NCBI GenBank assembly: GCA_021464245.1
Contig: JADCRB010000046.1
Location: 968,662 to 1,032,661, forward strand
Length of the DNA stretch: 64,000 nt
Source: Carallia brachiata
Taxonomy: Eukaryota; Streptophyta; Magnoliopsida; Malpighiales; Rhizophoraceae
Direction: 5' to 3'
The notes below the pieces were generated by a model. The model saw nothing but the letters and a program-made list of their open reading frames with translations. It was not told the DNA's origin and made no database searches. A program made the position numbers and the translations under genes. Shown one piece after another: positions 28,799 through 41,189 of this stretch (the first letter of the stretch is position 1; each line of letters begins with the position of its first letter).

Positions 28799-31700
28799 TT
28801 ATTCTAATTTAGTATATCCCATTGCTGAAGAACACTTTGAGATAGACAACAATTTTCTGTGAAAACGATCAAATCCACGAATTTTTATTCTAAAACGAAT
28901 TCGTTTGATCTTCCGGGCAAAACTGGCGCATCTTTGCTCGAGAATTTTGGGTTTTGAAAATTTGACCAGTTTCCTGACATTCCTAAACCTTGCATTTGCT
29001 GCAAGAGAAAGAAGATGTGAGTATAGCTAAACCATAAAGTTAAACTTATTGACCAGTGATCTGTCTTCCTAGATGTTCTGTTAAAGGGGCATGGTGAACA
29101 AGCAAGTTTTGGCATCATCAAAGCTTAGATGCTGAATGAGATGTTTAGTTGATTATTCTTTACTCTGGTTCTGTTAATATGTACAGGATTACGAGTGTTC
29201 AAAACTTTGGATAATGAAATGCTTTATGCCCTATCCACAGTCTCTTTGCTGAATTCAAGTGTCATGCTGTGGGAGAAGCCATTTTGGCTCTGAGTTAAAC
29301 CCATTCTGTGGAGAGGCACATTGAGTTTCTATCTGAATGTAAAAAGCTCTTTATTTCCTGCCTTTATTAACATATATCCTGCATAAAGCTTACCTTTAAC
29401 ATTTTTGACATCTTCTTCTTCCTCAAAGCTTGCCTTCTGTAGGAGCTGCATGCAACATAAAACATATTACTTGAAAGCTCATAATCCTGTTCAGGGATGG
29501 AGTAGCTTTGACTAGCTTTTGCTTCTTTTTGCAATTCAGTTGCCTATTTGTTCTAACATTTCCATTTAATATGTAAGGGAAAAAAAATGTTTTCCATGGT
29601 GTAGGAGCCTTGTGCACTGGGATCCCCTTTGTTTTGGATTTTCGAATAAAATGGGTATTGATTGGTAATACTGCTAAAGTAGCAATGCCAGAGGAAAGAA
29701 AAAATTGTTTCTAAAGCAGCAGCTAACATAAAATTAACGTTGTGGTGTAACTTTGCAACTTCTTAATTTAGGGTTTTTAGCTAAGTACCTCAACTAGAGC
29801 TTCTGAACGCTTTTGCATCTGTCTTTGTATGAAAGCCCTGGTGCACTATTCAAAAGATTTTATCATTCAAAGAAGCATGCTTCCAACATGGAGAGAGAGA
29901 GAGAGAGAGAGAGGGAGGGAGTTGCTTTCGAGAAATGTTACCTTCACATGGCTTTTGACATAGGCATAGAAATTTAGCAGGCTCCATACGATTTTGTCTA
30001 GTTTTCTACTTTCAACGTGACGAGATGAAATCTCTGGAATTGTGGCAGATGATAAGTTAAATTCAAATGCATAACATTTTTTTGCTATCTTGGAGGTCCA
30101 ACTTAGGAGAAGAATTTAAATGCTATTGTTAAGGTGCGAATAAAGAGTTCATTCACTTCTCTAGTGCTTGTTTATTGATGTTATTGTAAATATTCATGCA
30201 GTAATGTTAGTTACATAATGAGATTTTGGTAATGATAATGTTACTATTTTCTCTTTGTGCACTGTTTATGTTCAGGACTTGGCAGATTACCAAAAGAAAC
30301 AAAGCCCCCATTTGTGCTCAAATCTTCCAAAGATTCTCCTCTCAATTCTGGTGGAGGAATCGGTGACCAGGTACATGGTGGTGCTTTGGCCCATTTTCCT
30401 GAACTTCCTACATCCATGAGTTCCTATTAATGAAAAAATAAGAAAAGTTGTTGTGATCACTTTCATTCCAAAAACCAACAGGAAGACGATTTTATGGTGA
30501 AAGAACATTTAAAGCATCTGTATTGTTACAAACCTGAAAGAAGGCTGTTGCAATAATCACATCTGCATGTTCTTTAAAACGTATTGGGAAGACTGCAGTA
30601 ATATTTTGTGGCTGTCAAGCACATGAATTTAGTTGTACTTAGGAGCTGGAAATTGATGGAGGTTCTGTTGCTAAGTCCAAATGTTGATGTAGATTTTGAG
30701 TCTATATAAGAAGTAAAAGGCATGGTTTCATAGCTTTTGAATCTAAGTTGAAAATTACCAATTGTAAGTGAATTTGTGAATCTGTCTAATCTCCTTGTAG
30801 AGATTTGTTCTGATGATGTTAAATATTGTCTTCAGCTAAAATCTTTCAGTGTTCAAACTTTTGGAGCAAAAATAAAAGTGTTAAAACCTTCTCAGCATCA
30901 ATCTTTGCCAAACATTAAGAAAAGATGAACTGCTACACCAATTAATGAATTTTACTTAATAGTTGTGTGACCAGCTCAGACTCAGGACATTTTACAGTTC
31001 TAAATGGTTCCTTATACTCTTGGCTTTTATACAAAATTCTGAAATCTTCTCCAAGTAAATTGTGGCATATTGAAAACCCTGCATGCTACAAATAATCAAG
31101 TCGTTTGGAGAATAACATATTTGTTACTGCAAAGTTGCCACATGACACAGTTTCTTTCGTTATGAGGTTCAATATTTTCCTTCAGGTTCTCGGTGAACCT
31201 ATTTTCTAGCCATTAGAGATTGGATAAGGGAGACTAGCTCTACCTGTCTGATGACATAGAAAGGCTCTCTTGGGTGATAAATAAGTTTCAATGGCTTGTA
31301 CATCCCATGGGGTATATTCTCGGAGTTGACATTCTGCAGCATCTCTTTCAGCTGGGAAGCAAGTATCACTGCTTGTACCGAGGAAATTCGTCTGATCACC
31401 TTTTCAGAGTCTGAAACAGGAAAACATGACTTTAAAGTAGAATTCCTACGCATCTCTAAGCACCAATAAGCTTTTGTGTTTTATATGGGTGATTAGGAGA
31501 GAAGTTACAAACCTTTCCCAAGTGGAATCTTAACAAAATTAAGTTTTAGAGTGAGCTGATATCCTTCTTTTGCAGGTTCAACAATCTCCACAGCATCAGA
31601 ACAAACTTCCTTCACCTTCTGTATAGTGCACGGTGAAAGCCCGGATGACAGGAGTCGTCCTGAGGACAGTAATGGAGTTGATATGGACAGGTAATTATGA

Positions 31701-32421
31701 TTTGGATCAGCCGCTGAACACTGTTCCACATTACAGACAGCAATATGAACAAGGAATTTCGTCCAGTGCAGGCATATGCATGCGTGTACAGAACATTGCA
31801 ACTGTTCGATTTAAAGTACCGTCGGGCGGCAACATACCTGGATGTGGTATTCAACGGATCCAAATTCATACAAGTGATGATCAATCTCCACAGGCCTTTC
31901 TGCCCTATGACAAAAAAAACGAAGAGCGTGTACCATCACAACCATTTATTTTATGGAGCATGCAACTCGGGCAAACCAATTCATTTTAGATTCATAATCC
32001 TTGATGTAAAATTTTCTCTTTCCCTCCTCTATCTCCAACCAGATACAGAAGTAATTTAACGTGAGATCATTTGTAAATGCAATGTATGCCATTCAGAAAT
32101 CCGAGAAATGATAATATTCATTAAGCACTCTTGAGGGGGGACGTGCCTTTAGGCCTTAGTCACACACGCATAGCAAAGCCCCTGAAAGAACTTAGAGTAT
32201 CATATATAAAAAATTCCAATAAGATAGCTCTTTTTCCTCTTGAAAACTGAAAGTTCGAGTTTGAGTTCAGTTACACAATTAACTAAAAAATTACTTTTAT
32301 TGAGTACCCTCCACCTAGAAGCCATCTGTGGCTTTGGAGCTGATAAATAAATCAGCACTTACCGGTACAGCTTTAGAAGGATCTCCTTCAATGCCGGCGA
32401 CTCTCTCTCAAAGCATGCCAT
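28799..32421 (-). CDS. ARPC2B: ARP2/3 complex subunit 2B (ARPC2B, p34-Arc)
   Basis: A subunit of the seven-part ARP2/3 complex that starts branched actin filaments, downstream of SCAR/WAVE, and shapes cells such as trichomes and pavement cells. It has 370 residues from ten exons, minus strand: 32421-32363, 31904-31838, 31720-31513, 31410-31244, 30611-30534, 30423-30291, 30033-29942, 29845-29789, 29445-29394 and 28998-28799 (1113 bases, all phases consistent). Key segments, in order, are MACFERESPALKEILLKLY, VEIVEPAKEGYQLTLKLNF, ISSVQAVILASQLKEML, KLIYHPREPFYVI, ITAVFPIRFKEHADVIIATA, WSPIPPPELRGES, ISSRHVESRKLDKIVWSLLN and RKIKRIRFRIKIRGF, ending MGYTKLE. The 2B assignment rests on memory of the Arabidopsis paralogue's ends and on gene order. 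Intron 7 is only 96 bp, half of it a (TC)n tract on the sense strand. Confidence 0.93.
29890..29913. repeat. (GA)n microsatellite in ARPC2B intron 7
   Basis: About 12 GA units on the plus strand. On the transcribed strand they read as TC and lie mid-way in a 96-bp intron, so changes in repeat number would noticeably alter its length. Confidence 0.85.
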
Positions 32422-34397
32422 TTGCTTTTGCCTGTTCTGTAACATTGTAGTTTCTCACATTGTGGCAAAGGGGTGAACTGAGATATGCAGTTTAAATCCA
32501 ACATCATTCTCTGGACGAATGAACTTTGAGTAAATTAAGTTAAAATGTTACAATCATGTTTGGTACAATTATGTTTGGCAAACTTTGAAGCAAGCACCTA
32601 GATATTCAGACACATATACTCTCTCTTTCTTTGTGCTATATCTGCTAGATTTTTGTTTGAAGTGTGCGCACCTGTCCATTTCATCTTTTTCTTGCATTGT
32701 TGGTGAGCTTGCTTCCAAATCATTTTCTTTCTGCCACCGAATTAGTTGATTTTTTTTTTTTAATAAAAATTCTACTTGTTCGGTATTGCTTTTGAATCGT
32801 ATCTTAGGAATGCCAACATTTGTCTTGAACTTTATATAGGATCTCATTTGGTGAAAATTTGAGGGAGTTGGGTTTGAAACTAACCTCTCTGCAGCCTCTC
32901 CTCTAACCATCTGACAATAGCTTTGCATTGTGGCTAACAAAAATACTCCCAACTAAAACTTGTGAATCTTGAGGGTGAGCGTTAACCTAATTGGTTGGGT
33001 GAGTGCCTTCAAACCATCGGATGGGAACCCCCCACCTGGCTTCACCCCCTCTTCCCAATGTTCTTATGGATTCCCTCTAGTCACAACTAGATTGACCAAA
33101 ATTTAAAAAAAAATCTGTGAATTATAAGTCTTACCATGTAAATAATTATGATGATTTAAAATATAATAATAAAAAGAATAAAACTTATTGACAGAGGTAA
33201 GAAAGATATAAAGTAAATTCGCGGTAATATAAATTATTATATTATAAAAAATTTATTAACTTCAACAAAAAAAAAAAAAAAGAGTTGATATATGTTATTG
33301 AATGACTTATGTATTTTATGTATACTTTTCTTACGTGCGATAGATTTCTATTTTGTTAATTATGTTTATATGAGTAAAAATTTACAGAACAGAATACAGC
33401 AAAACGTACTCGGTGGCAACTTACGCGTACTTTTGTCTCCTGAAGCGACGATCACAAAGCAACGACTTATATCATCCTTATCAGTGAAACAAAAAAAAAA
33501 AAAAACCCAATGCCCCAAAATTAACAACCAATAGAATTTTCACACGTATGCGAAATTTCTAACAGGGTACAACGAGATTAACAGAATCAATAGAACAACC
33601 TCCGATGCTGGGTCCCATCACTAACCAATCATAGCCGTTGGATTCCAACTCCCCGATCGCCAAATAAACATGATAATAATAATCATAATAAAAAATAAAT
33701 AAGCACAGAGTGGTTCCGTACGCTCTTCTTTCCTGTTAGCCCTTTTGTTTTTGGTTTTTCTTTGTTTTTGTTTTCAATTTATTTGAATCAAGATATGATC
33801 TTTGTTAGAAATTAGAAATTCATGTACTTTGATGAGAGATGGGTTTTATTTGATATTCAAAATGGTTTCTTTCTTACGCTTATTTGATGTGCTTTTCTCT
33901 ACAATTAATCTTATTTTCTCTGCCTTAACTTTCGCTTCCCTTTTGATTTATCTGACAATTAACTGAAATTTTCTGCCTTTTAAGCCTCCAATTTTTCCGT
34001 CATTTTCCCGGGAAAAACAGTAAGCCGATTCTTCCCATCTATGACTCCTATTTTAAGCTGTTTTCGTTATAGGTTTTTGGATTTTATCTTTTCTTGATTC
34101 AATTCAAAGCCTATCGGGTCAAAACCGGGCGTTGACCTTGTACCCGGATTGTCAAAAAATCTATGGTCTTGGCTATAACTATCGAAAAGTTCTGAATTTT
34201 GGGGTTAGAGTTTGTTAATTCATGACGTTTGGAGTGTTGGGTGAATGGGATTTTTGTGTGAGATGACTAAAATTCTGCAACTTTTTAGCTAGTCACCAGT
34301 TATTTTCTCCCTTTTTTTTTTTCTTTTTTTTTTTCTTTATTGAAATTGGTTTTGAGAACTTTAGGTTTTAGATTGTTGTATCCTTGTGGCTGTGTCT
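32422..34397. other. Divergent upstream region of ARPC2B and the CaaX gene
   Basis: The left part (32569-32952) has a 127-codon minus-strand frame without family resemblance. A possible tRNA-derived repeat lies at 32970-33080. The AT-rich middle is followed by a pyrimidine-rich stretch from about 33720 that is likely the leader of the small CaaX protein gene. Confidence 0.5.
32970..33080 (+). mobile_element. Possible SINE fragment
   Basis: An A-box-like stretch (taacctaattggtt, 32983-32996) is followed about 25 bases later by gatgggaaccccccacctgg (33019-33038). The spacing and flavour resemble tRNA-derived SINEs, but the B-box is poor. Confidence 0.25.
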
Positions 34398-36000
34398 ATG
34401 GATATGAATGGTAAGGATGCTAATGGGTTCAAAAAAGAGCCTTTGATTACTGTGGAAAGTCCAAAAGCTGAGGATCAAACTGATGACGGAGAAGATTATA
34501 GTGAGTCAAAATCATTGTTGCCTCCTAGGAGAGGTGGGATGTCAAGGAACTCAGACAAAGTCCGGAGAAAAGTCCAGTGGAATGATAAGAATGGGAATAA
34601 GCTTGTGGAGATTTTGGAATTCGAACCGAGGTAAATTCATTGTTTGTGCTCAAAGTTTGAGAATTGTTGCTGTTTTTGGCCTTTTTGATGATTCTGTTGA
34701 TTGCTGCTGATTTCTGATTTTGGGTTTGAGTGCTTGTGATCACACTTCTTACTTTCTGATAATGAATGTGGATACAATCGAAGGTTGTGCCTGTGGGAAA
34801 GTTCATGACATGATTCAAGTTTGATCCATTTGAGTTAATAAGTTGCATCCACCCTGTGTTCATTGCATAAACAGAAATATCAGTTGTTATAGTTGGACAT
34901 GCAAGTTTATGCCTCTTCCTCATGCTATGCTGTTGGGAAGGTTGTGTGTTACGCGATGGATCAATTGTTGAGATTCTTGTCATGCATAATCGCTGTGAAT
35001 GCCTAATAAACAACAAAGTCTCCATGATATTTCACCTACCAGTTGGCATCATCTATAGGCGTACTGTGGGGCCGGTTATAGATATCGAGAAAGATGAAAT
35101 ATAAGATTCGCAATAAGCTTATCAAAGCAAGTAAAGAGTGCCATTGTGATTTTTGCAATTGTTGTGTACAATCAAAATGACATATGTTACCATTCCGTCC
35201 CTATACATTATTAGGTAGAGGTGTGGAAATTGTATCAATGATAATAACAGACAAGTAAGCTACCTTTTCAAAAAATGTCAATGGTCAGTGTATTGCTTAT
35301 ATTGTTTAATGATGTTTTCCTTCCATCGTTTTTTTTTCCCCTTTTGCAAGTCTCTTTTAATGTTGTGATTGTCTACTGTCTTTTTTATTTTTTTGGTTGC
35401 TATCCCTAGTAAGGCTGCATGAAATTATGTTTTGGACACAAATTTGGACGCTTCTCTGATGTTTCAACATATATAGTAATATGCTGTTTCTATATCGCTT
35501 GGTTTCTTACCTTACTTTGTGCTTAGCGCGTGATCCTTTATGAACAGCATGTGAAAGAAATTTGTGGTGAATCTAGTTGATATAGTCGATGGGTGAAATT
35601 GTTTTAGCTGCTCCATACTGTTATGATTATCGCTGGAAAGGCTGACGAGAAACCTTAATGGAGAAGAGCCTGCTGCAATATTTAGAGTTCGTAATATATT
35701 TAATTATTAATCTTTTAAGAAGGTGAGCAACCTTTTGAACTCTTGAAATCTGCTTTGCTTCCTTTAGATGAAACATAATTTAAAATAAACATTTCACTCA
35801 TAGATACAGCAATGACCCTTCAATTTATCATATCATATGCTTGATGAATGAGTAGCTGTCCCTGTTTTTAATGAATGTTTACTTCTATAGTCCTCACCGC
35901 CCTTTGTTTGTTTGTTCTTTTCCTTTTTTTTTTTCCTACCACCAGTGAAGCTGATTCTGATGAAGAGGATACAGATTCCTGCATCTGTACCATAATGTAG
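34398..36000 (+). CDS. Small acidic protein with C-terminal CaaX box
   Basis: A 95-residue protein from two exons, 34398-34630 and 35946-36000 (288 bases), joined in phase 2 across a 1.3-kb intron. The sequence is hydrophilic: an acidic stretch (AEDQTDDGEDYSES) is followed by SLLPPRRGG, a basic patch (SDKVRRKVQWNDKNG), then NKLVEILEFEPS and a second acidic run (EADSDEEDTD). It ends SCICTIM, so the last four residues, CTIM, form a CaaX box and methionine at X favours farnesylation. The cysteine two places before could be acylated. No known catalytic domain is present. The ATG at 34398 precedes the conserved region. A membrane-tethered regulatory or adaptor role is inference. Its place between ARPC2B and the hnRNP gene agrees with a hypothetical gene in the matching Arabidopsis interval. 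Confidence 0.85.
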
Positions 36001-38980
36001 ATACCATATTGTACAGCTTGTAGATATCTGCTGGATATGGCAAAGGGCATTCTGGCATTGGTAATTATGGTCTTTTTATCTAAATTGGATATCTCATCTT
36101 GCTGTGATGAGGACCTGAGGTCAAAGGCTGAGCAGTCAATTTGTCATGCTTAGCATCCTTATGGTGCTGCTTCTCTAAATGAAGTTCAATACTAATTCTC
36201 TAATGGATGTTGCGGTGACTGTTCTTATGAATTGGTCCGTCTTTCATCAATATTATCCCTGCAATGGAAGCAGGTAGCTCTAACCAGGGTCAAGCGTTTA
36301 TGTCATTTGGTATAATTAAACATTTTTGGCAGTGCCACAGCTTGTTGATATGTAAGAGATGAACAACAATTAAGAGGTTACTTTTTATGCATATTTGCTT
36401 AAGTTGCAGATACCTCAGTCCTTTTTTATTCTATGTTAGTTGATTGAGAATCACTGGGTAGTTTCTGTCATTTGGTTTGGAATAATGCTGTCTGCACACT
36501 CATCAAGTTTCGCTTAATGCACGCGTGAGGTCACGAAGTCAACACGAGAAACCATTTATGATTGCTATGTATCGCGTCATTTTTTGTGCATTACTTCCTC
36601 TTAGGCCTTGTCTTTGAGCAGTGGTCCCGCGGACGAGAGCAGGCGATGAGCTAAACTGCCAATAACTCAAAAACTAAAAACAAAAATAAAAAATCACAAA
36701 TGCAAACGAAAACAATGGAAAAAAAAAAAAAGAAAAAAAGAAAAACCAGGCCTACCAAAGAAACAGGTTTTCTCAAGACAACAGAAAATTGGATCAAAAA
36801 TGGAAATACAGACAAAAAAAAAAGCACATTGTGTTGCACCTGTGCAAATGGACAACAACAAAGCAACTTGTGCTCTCTTTGTTTATTGCATGGAGAGCCA
36901 TTTTCTCTTGCTCTCTTTGATATTGTTCTTTGCTGATAATTCTTTGGCTACAATCAATTTCTTTGTTTCGACTGGCTTTACCGACAACAACAGCGGTGAA
37001 CTCAGAAGGGTGTAAATCTGTTGTGTTGGCGATGTCTAAGATGGCCATATCTTCTCTTTTAACCCGCAATATGTTCCCCTCGAAAATGCTTGTCTTTCAT
37101 GGATTGGTCTCGTAATTAGCGGGAGAAGTTAACCAATTTGAGAGGCTGGCTGGCGTCTACTGCCATTTTCTGGCGACTGCTACGTATTGTGGAAGTAAAT
37201 GGTTTATCATGCTGTTGGTCTAATGCTACGTTCTCCTTTCTCCCGTGGCTTACTATTGGCATGCCGTTGCCTTGACTGGCTTTCCACTGACTCAGATTTT
37301 TACAGAGTATAGCATCTCGATCATCACAATTTATCCTAAGAAGGTACAATCCTCTCTCGTTTGATCCACCCAGGTGGGTTCAAGAATTTCCGATGCTTTC
37401 ACTTCCAACTTAACTTATGACAGAATTAAATTAACCATACCATTACTTCTTCTTGTCATTTGCGTAAATTAGGTATGTATATATATATATATTCTCTTGT
37501 ACGTTAAAGTTGTTAGTGGCAAAAGGAGTATCTCATCTTAAGGTAAATAAATACTTACAACTTACCGAAATTTAATTTAAAATTTACGTGTTACTCATTT
37601 ATAAAAAATTCCGACAATAATTAACAATATTCAAACCTTAAATTGAATGTACCAAGATTAAAAAGTCAAATACTTAATCACTAAATAACATAACATAGTG
37701 CATTTATTGTTTTAAAAAATAATAACATTGTACATAGTATCAAACAAGAAACCTCATGTCATGTGGTACATTTAATAATAGAGCAAGGAAAAATAATCAA
37801 AATTATTACATAAACATGAATAATCTATTTTTTTTTTAAAAAGCACAATTATAAAAAAAATTAACAATAAAAAGATACGTTACGAGTATGTCAGTTATAT
37901 CTTTAGATTAAGATCAGAATAATTTTATTCCAATACCTCATTTAATTATCTCTATAGAGACACACTAACTACTGAAATATTAATGAGTTAGATTTTACTT
38001 ATGACAATATAGTGTTAATAAATCTAAAATTCAATAAATATTCTTAACATTTAATCCCAAATAACTGCAGCCGGCGCGTTTGAAGAGATTTGAACTCGAG
38101 TTGTGAAAGAAAGAAGGCTACTAGCTACCCACCAAATTATCGACTTTGGTTGTATAATTATAAAAACTCGTAGATGTAAAAGAAGAAATCATGCTATTTA
38201 ATGTCAATTTTATTTTTTTATAATAAAAAAATACGTATTGTCAATGCATAAGCGGTTACATTTGTAAGCCAACGCAAAAATTCACTTATTTTATTTTTGT
38301 TTAATCTCTTTTGCGTAAAAAGTTCACTATTTTATTAGATTTAAGTAGATTTTTTTACACTTAATTGCAACATTACCAAATTTATAATTTACAACGTAGA
38401 ACGTATAATTTTTTTAATAATTTAAAAATACTGTAACATAAACTTAAATTTAAATTAATTAAAAAAATACACTAAATTAATAATTTAAGTTGCTTTTACA
38501 TTTGCACCGCAACATAAAAAGGTTACACTTACATCACGTGCACATCAACGTGACGACATCACTTTAGAGTTTAGAGTCGAGAGAGAGAGGAGAGAGAGTT
38601 TAGAGAGACCCGTTAATAAATAATAAGAGCATAGGGCTAGAAATGATAGAAATGGAAAGAATAATCGTAGGAGAAACATACCAATCATATATGACAAATC
38701 TGGACCGTCCATCTAAATCTCAAAAGATCACCGCCGTCCAAATCTCTTACTCCTTTCGCATTATCCCCCGCAGATTCCCTCTCCTCGCCCAGTCTCTCTC
38801 CGCGGTCGCCCTCGCCGAAGGCCAAGCCCTTTCTCACTCACAAATTATCAAACCCCAAAACCCCAAATTGTAAGAAGAGTTCCAGAAGAGAGAGAAACCC
38901 ATAGAAATAGGGTTTAAATTAAAGTTTTAGAGAGAGAGAGAGAGAGAAAAGCTTTGGAGGGGTGTTGGGGGTGGTGGTTT
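36001..38980. other. Intergenic region and hnRNP gene upstream region
   Basis: The 3' UTR of the CaaX gene probably runs to about 36600. The remainder is mostly AT-rich with no convincing gene. A G-box CACGTG lies at 38535-38540, with TGACG nearby at 38551-38555. The last 250 bases are the C-rich leader of the hnRNP gene, ending in a (GA)n tract at about 38929-38947. Confidence 0.55.
38535..38555. promoter_or_regulatory. G-box plus TGACG motif upstream of the hnRNP gene
   Basis: CACGTG at 38535-38540 and ACGTGACG at 38548-38555 are spaced 8 bp apart, about 440 bp before the start codon. Such motifs bind bZIP and bHLH factors. Function is inferred from sequence only. Confidence 0.4.
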
Positions 38981-41189
38981 ATGGATTCGGATCAGGGAAA
39001 GCTATTCATTGGTGGGATTTCATGGGAGACGACGGAGGACAGGCTCAAAGACTACTTTGCCCAATACGGCGACGTCTTGCAGGCTGTGGTCATGCGGGAC
39101 AAGGCCACTGGCAGACCTAGAGGCTTTGGCTTCGTCGTTTTTGCAGATCCGTCGATTCTTGATAGGGTTCTTCAAGATAAGCACTCAATCGATGGTAGAA
39201 CGGTAAGGGGAAAGTATTGTTCTTTTTCGTTTTCCCTTCCCCCTTTTTTTTTTCCTTCGATTTGGTTGTGGGTTTTTGTTTCTCTCGCTCTTTTCTTTAT
39301 ATTTTGCCTTTTTCTTTTGCATGCTTGTGATTCATTATGTTTTAATAGTTGGTAATTTACTTTGGGTTTCTGGGTTTATCTGAAATTGGTGATTCAAGTT
39401 GGCTTTTTTTTTTTTTTTCTGGTTTGGGATAATTATTTTTTGGTTCATTCCATTTCTTTTGAATGGCTTTTTTTTAGTTGGGATGACTGTTTCGGTGTAG
39501 TTGCCGATGCCTTTTCTGTTTATTATGCTGATTTTGATGCGCTTGTAGTTGTCTGTGAGCTTCAGATTTCTAGGCCTTTTGTTATTGGAGTTAATTAACT
39601 TGGAAACCAGTCGTTTATAATTTGTTATGTAATTTATATGTTCTGATATTTGGGTGGTACAATGGGGTTCTCCTTTTTATTAAGGACTTATGATGATTTA
39701 CCTTTTTATTAGGGATTTCAGCTGGTTCACATTCCTTTTCTTGTTTGCTGTCTTGTGATTTTCACTTTAAAATGATTCACGAGGAGCACCAGCCCCCGGC
39801 CGGCAGACGACCACTGCTTCTTGTTCTCGCCCAGCCCTTTTTTTTTATTAGTTTGGTCGAGTTGATTTATGCTTGTTTTGTGGAAATGGGGGGGTTTGCA
39901 ATTTATCAAGAAGAAGTATTGGCAGTTACTCATGTAATCATTACACCCTTAACCTGATTTAATTGTCTTCTGCTGTTCAATCAATTGTTTGGTTTTCAGG
40001 TCGATGCAAAGAGAGCAATGTCAAGAGAGGAGCAACAAACCAATGCCAGAACTGGAAACCTGAATGCTCATAGAAACACAGGAAATGGTGGAAATATCAG
40101 GACCAAAAAGATATTTGTAGGAGGGTTGCCTCCCACTCTAACCGAAGATGGGTTCCGTCAGTATTTTGAGGCTTATGGCCATGTAACTGACGTGGTCATA
40201 ATGTATGATCAGAACACCCAGCGGCCTCGAGGATTTGGATTTATTTCCTTCGATGCCGAAGAGGCAGTTGACCGGGTTTTACATAAAACCTTCCATGACT
40301 TGAATGGAAAGCAAGTCGAAGTCAAGCGAGCACTTCCTAAAGATGCTAATCCTGGTGGGGGAAGCCGCTCTGCTGGTGGTGGTCACTTGGTGGGAGTGGT
40401 GGTGGTGGTTATCAGGGCTATGGTGGTTCTGGTAGCAATGTGAGTTCATATGACGGTCGAATGGATTCAAACCGGTATATACAGCCTCAGAGTACTGGTG
40501 GTGGTTATCCTCCTTATGGTTCTTCTGGCTTTGGTGCAACTGGGTATGGGTATGGTCCTGCCAATAATGGCGTTGGATATGGTGGCTACAGCAATTATGG
40601 TAGCACTGGTGCTGGATATGGGGGCCCAGCAGGTGCAGCCTATGGGAATCCAAATGTCACAACTGCTGGTTATGCAAGCGGTCCACCTGGTGCCCCTAGA
40701 AGCTCATGGAGTAGTCATGCTCCATCTGGATATGGCGGCATGGGGTATGGGAGTGCAACTTCTTGGGGTGCTCCTAATACTGGCACTGGTGCTGGTAGCG
40801 GTGGACCTGGTTCTGCAACTACTGGTCAATCTCCTAGTGGGGCTGCTGGGTATGGGGGTCAAGGTTATGGGTATGGTAACTATGGGGCTAATGATGGGCC
40901 TTATGCTAACCCATCAGGTTATGGTGCTGTTGGGGGTCGGTCTGGAGGCCCTCCTAACAGTAATGCCAGTGGTCCGGCTGCAGGTGAATTACAGGGGAGC
41001 GGTGTTGGTTACATGGGAAGTGGGTATGGTGATGCAAATGGAAATCCAGGGTACGGAAATGCAACATGGAGATCTGACTCGTCACAAGCTTCTGGCAACT
41101 ATGGGACAAATCAAGCAAATGTTCCTCATGGGCAAGTTGGTTATGGCGGATATGGTGGTGGTCCAGCCCGACAAGCCCAACAACAGTGA
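38981..41189 (+). CDS. hnRNP A/B-like RNA-binding protein, two RRMs, one frame break
   Basis: A nuclear/cytoplasmic RNA-binding protein of about 470 residues. Exon 1 is 38981-39202 (74 codons) and exon 2 is 40000-41189. RRM1 carries RNP2 LFIGGI and RNP1 RGFGFVVF. RRM2 carries RNP2 IFVGGL and RNP1 RGFGFISF. The second half is a low-complexity tail rich in glycine, tyrosine, serine and asparagine, of the prion-like kind that can drive condensates. The frame breaks near 40384-40391: upstream reads GGGSRSAGGGH, and downstream GGSGGGGYQGYGGSGSN continues in another frame up to the stop. One missing base in cacttggtggg restores it. An intron cannot explain the break, because the available AG would give an intron of only about 40 bases. 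A consensus error is most likely. Family placement, near the Arabidopsis At2g33410/At4g14300 group, is from memory. Confidence 0.88.

Noticed and set aside
32569..32952. 127-codon minus-strand frame upstream of ARPC2B
   Set aside because: Not joined in phase to ARPC2B exon 1, whose ATG context and family start are clear; no similarity to ARPC2 or other families.
36794..37349. Several short frames on both strands
   Set aside because: No domain, no splice partner, mutually overlapping.
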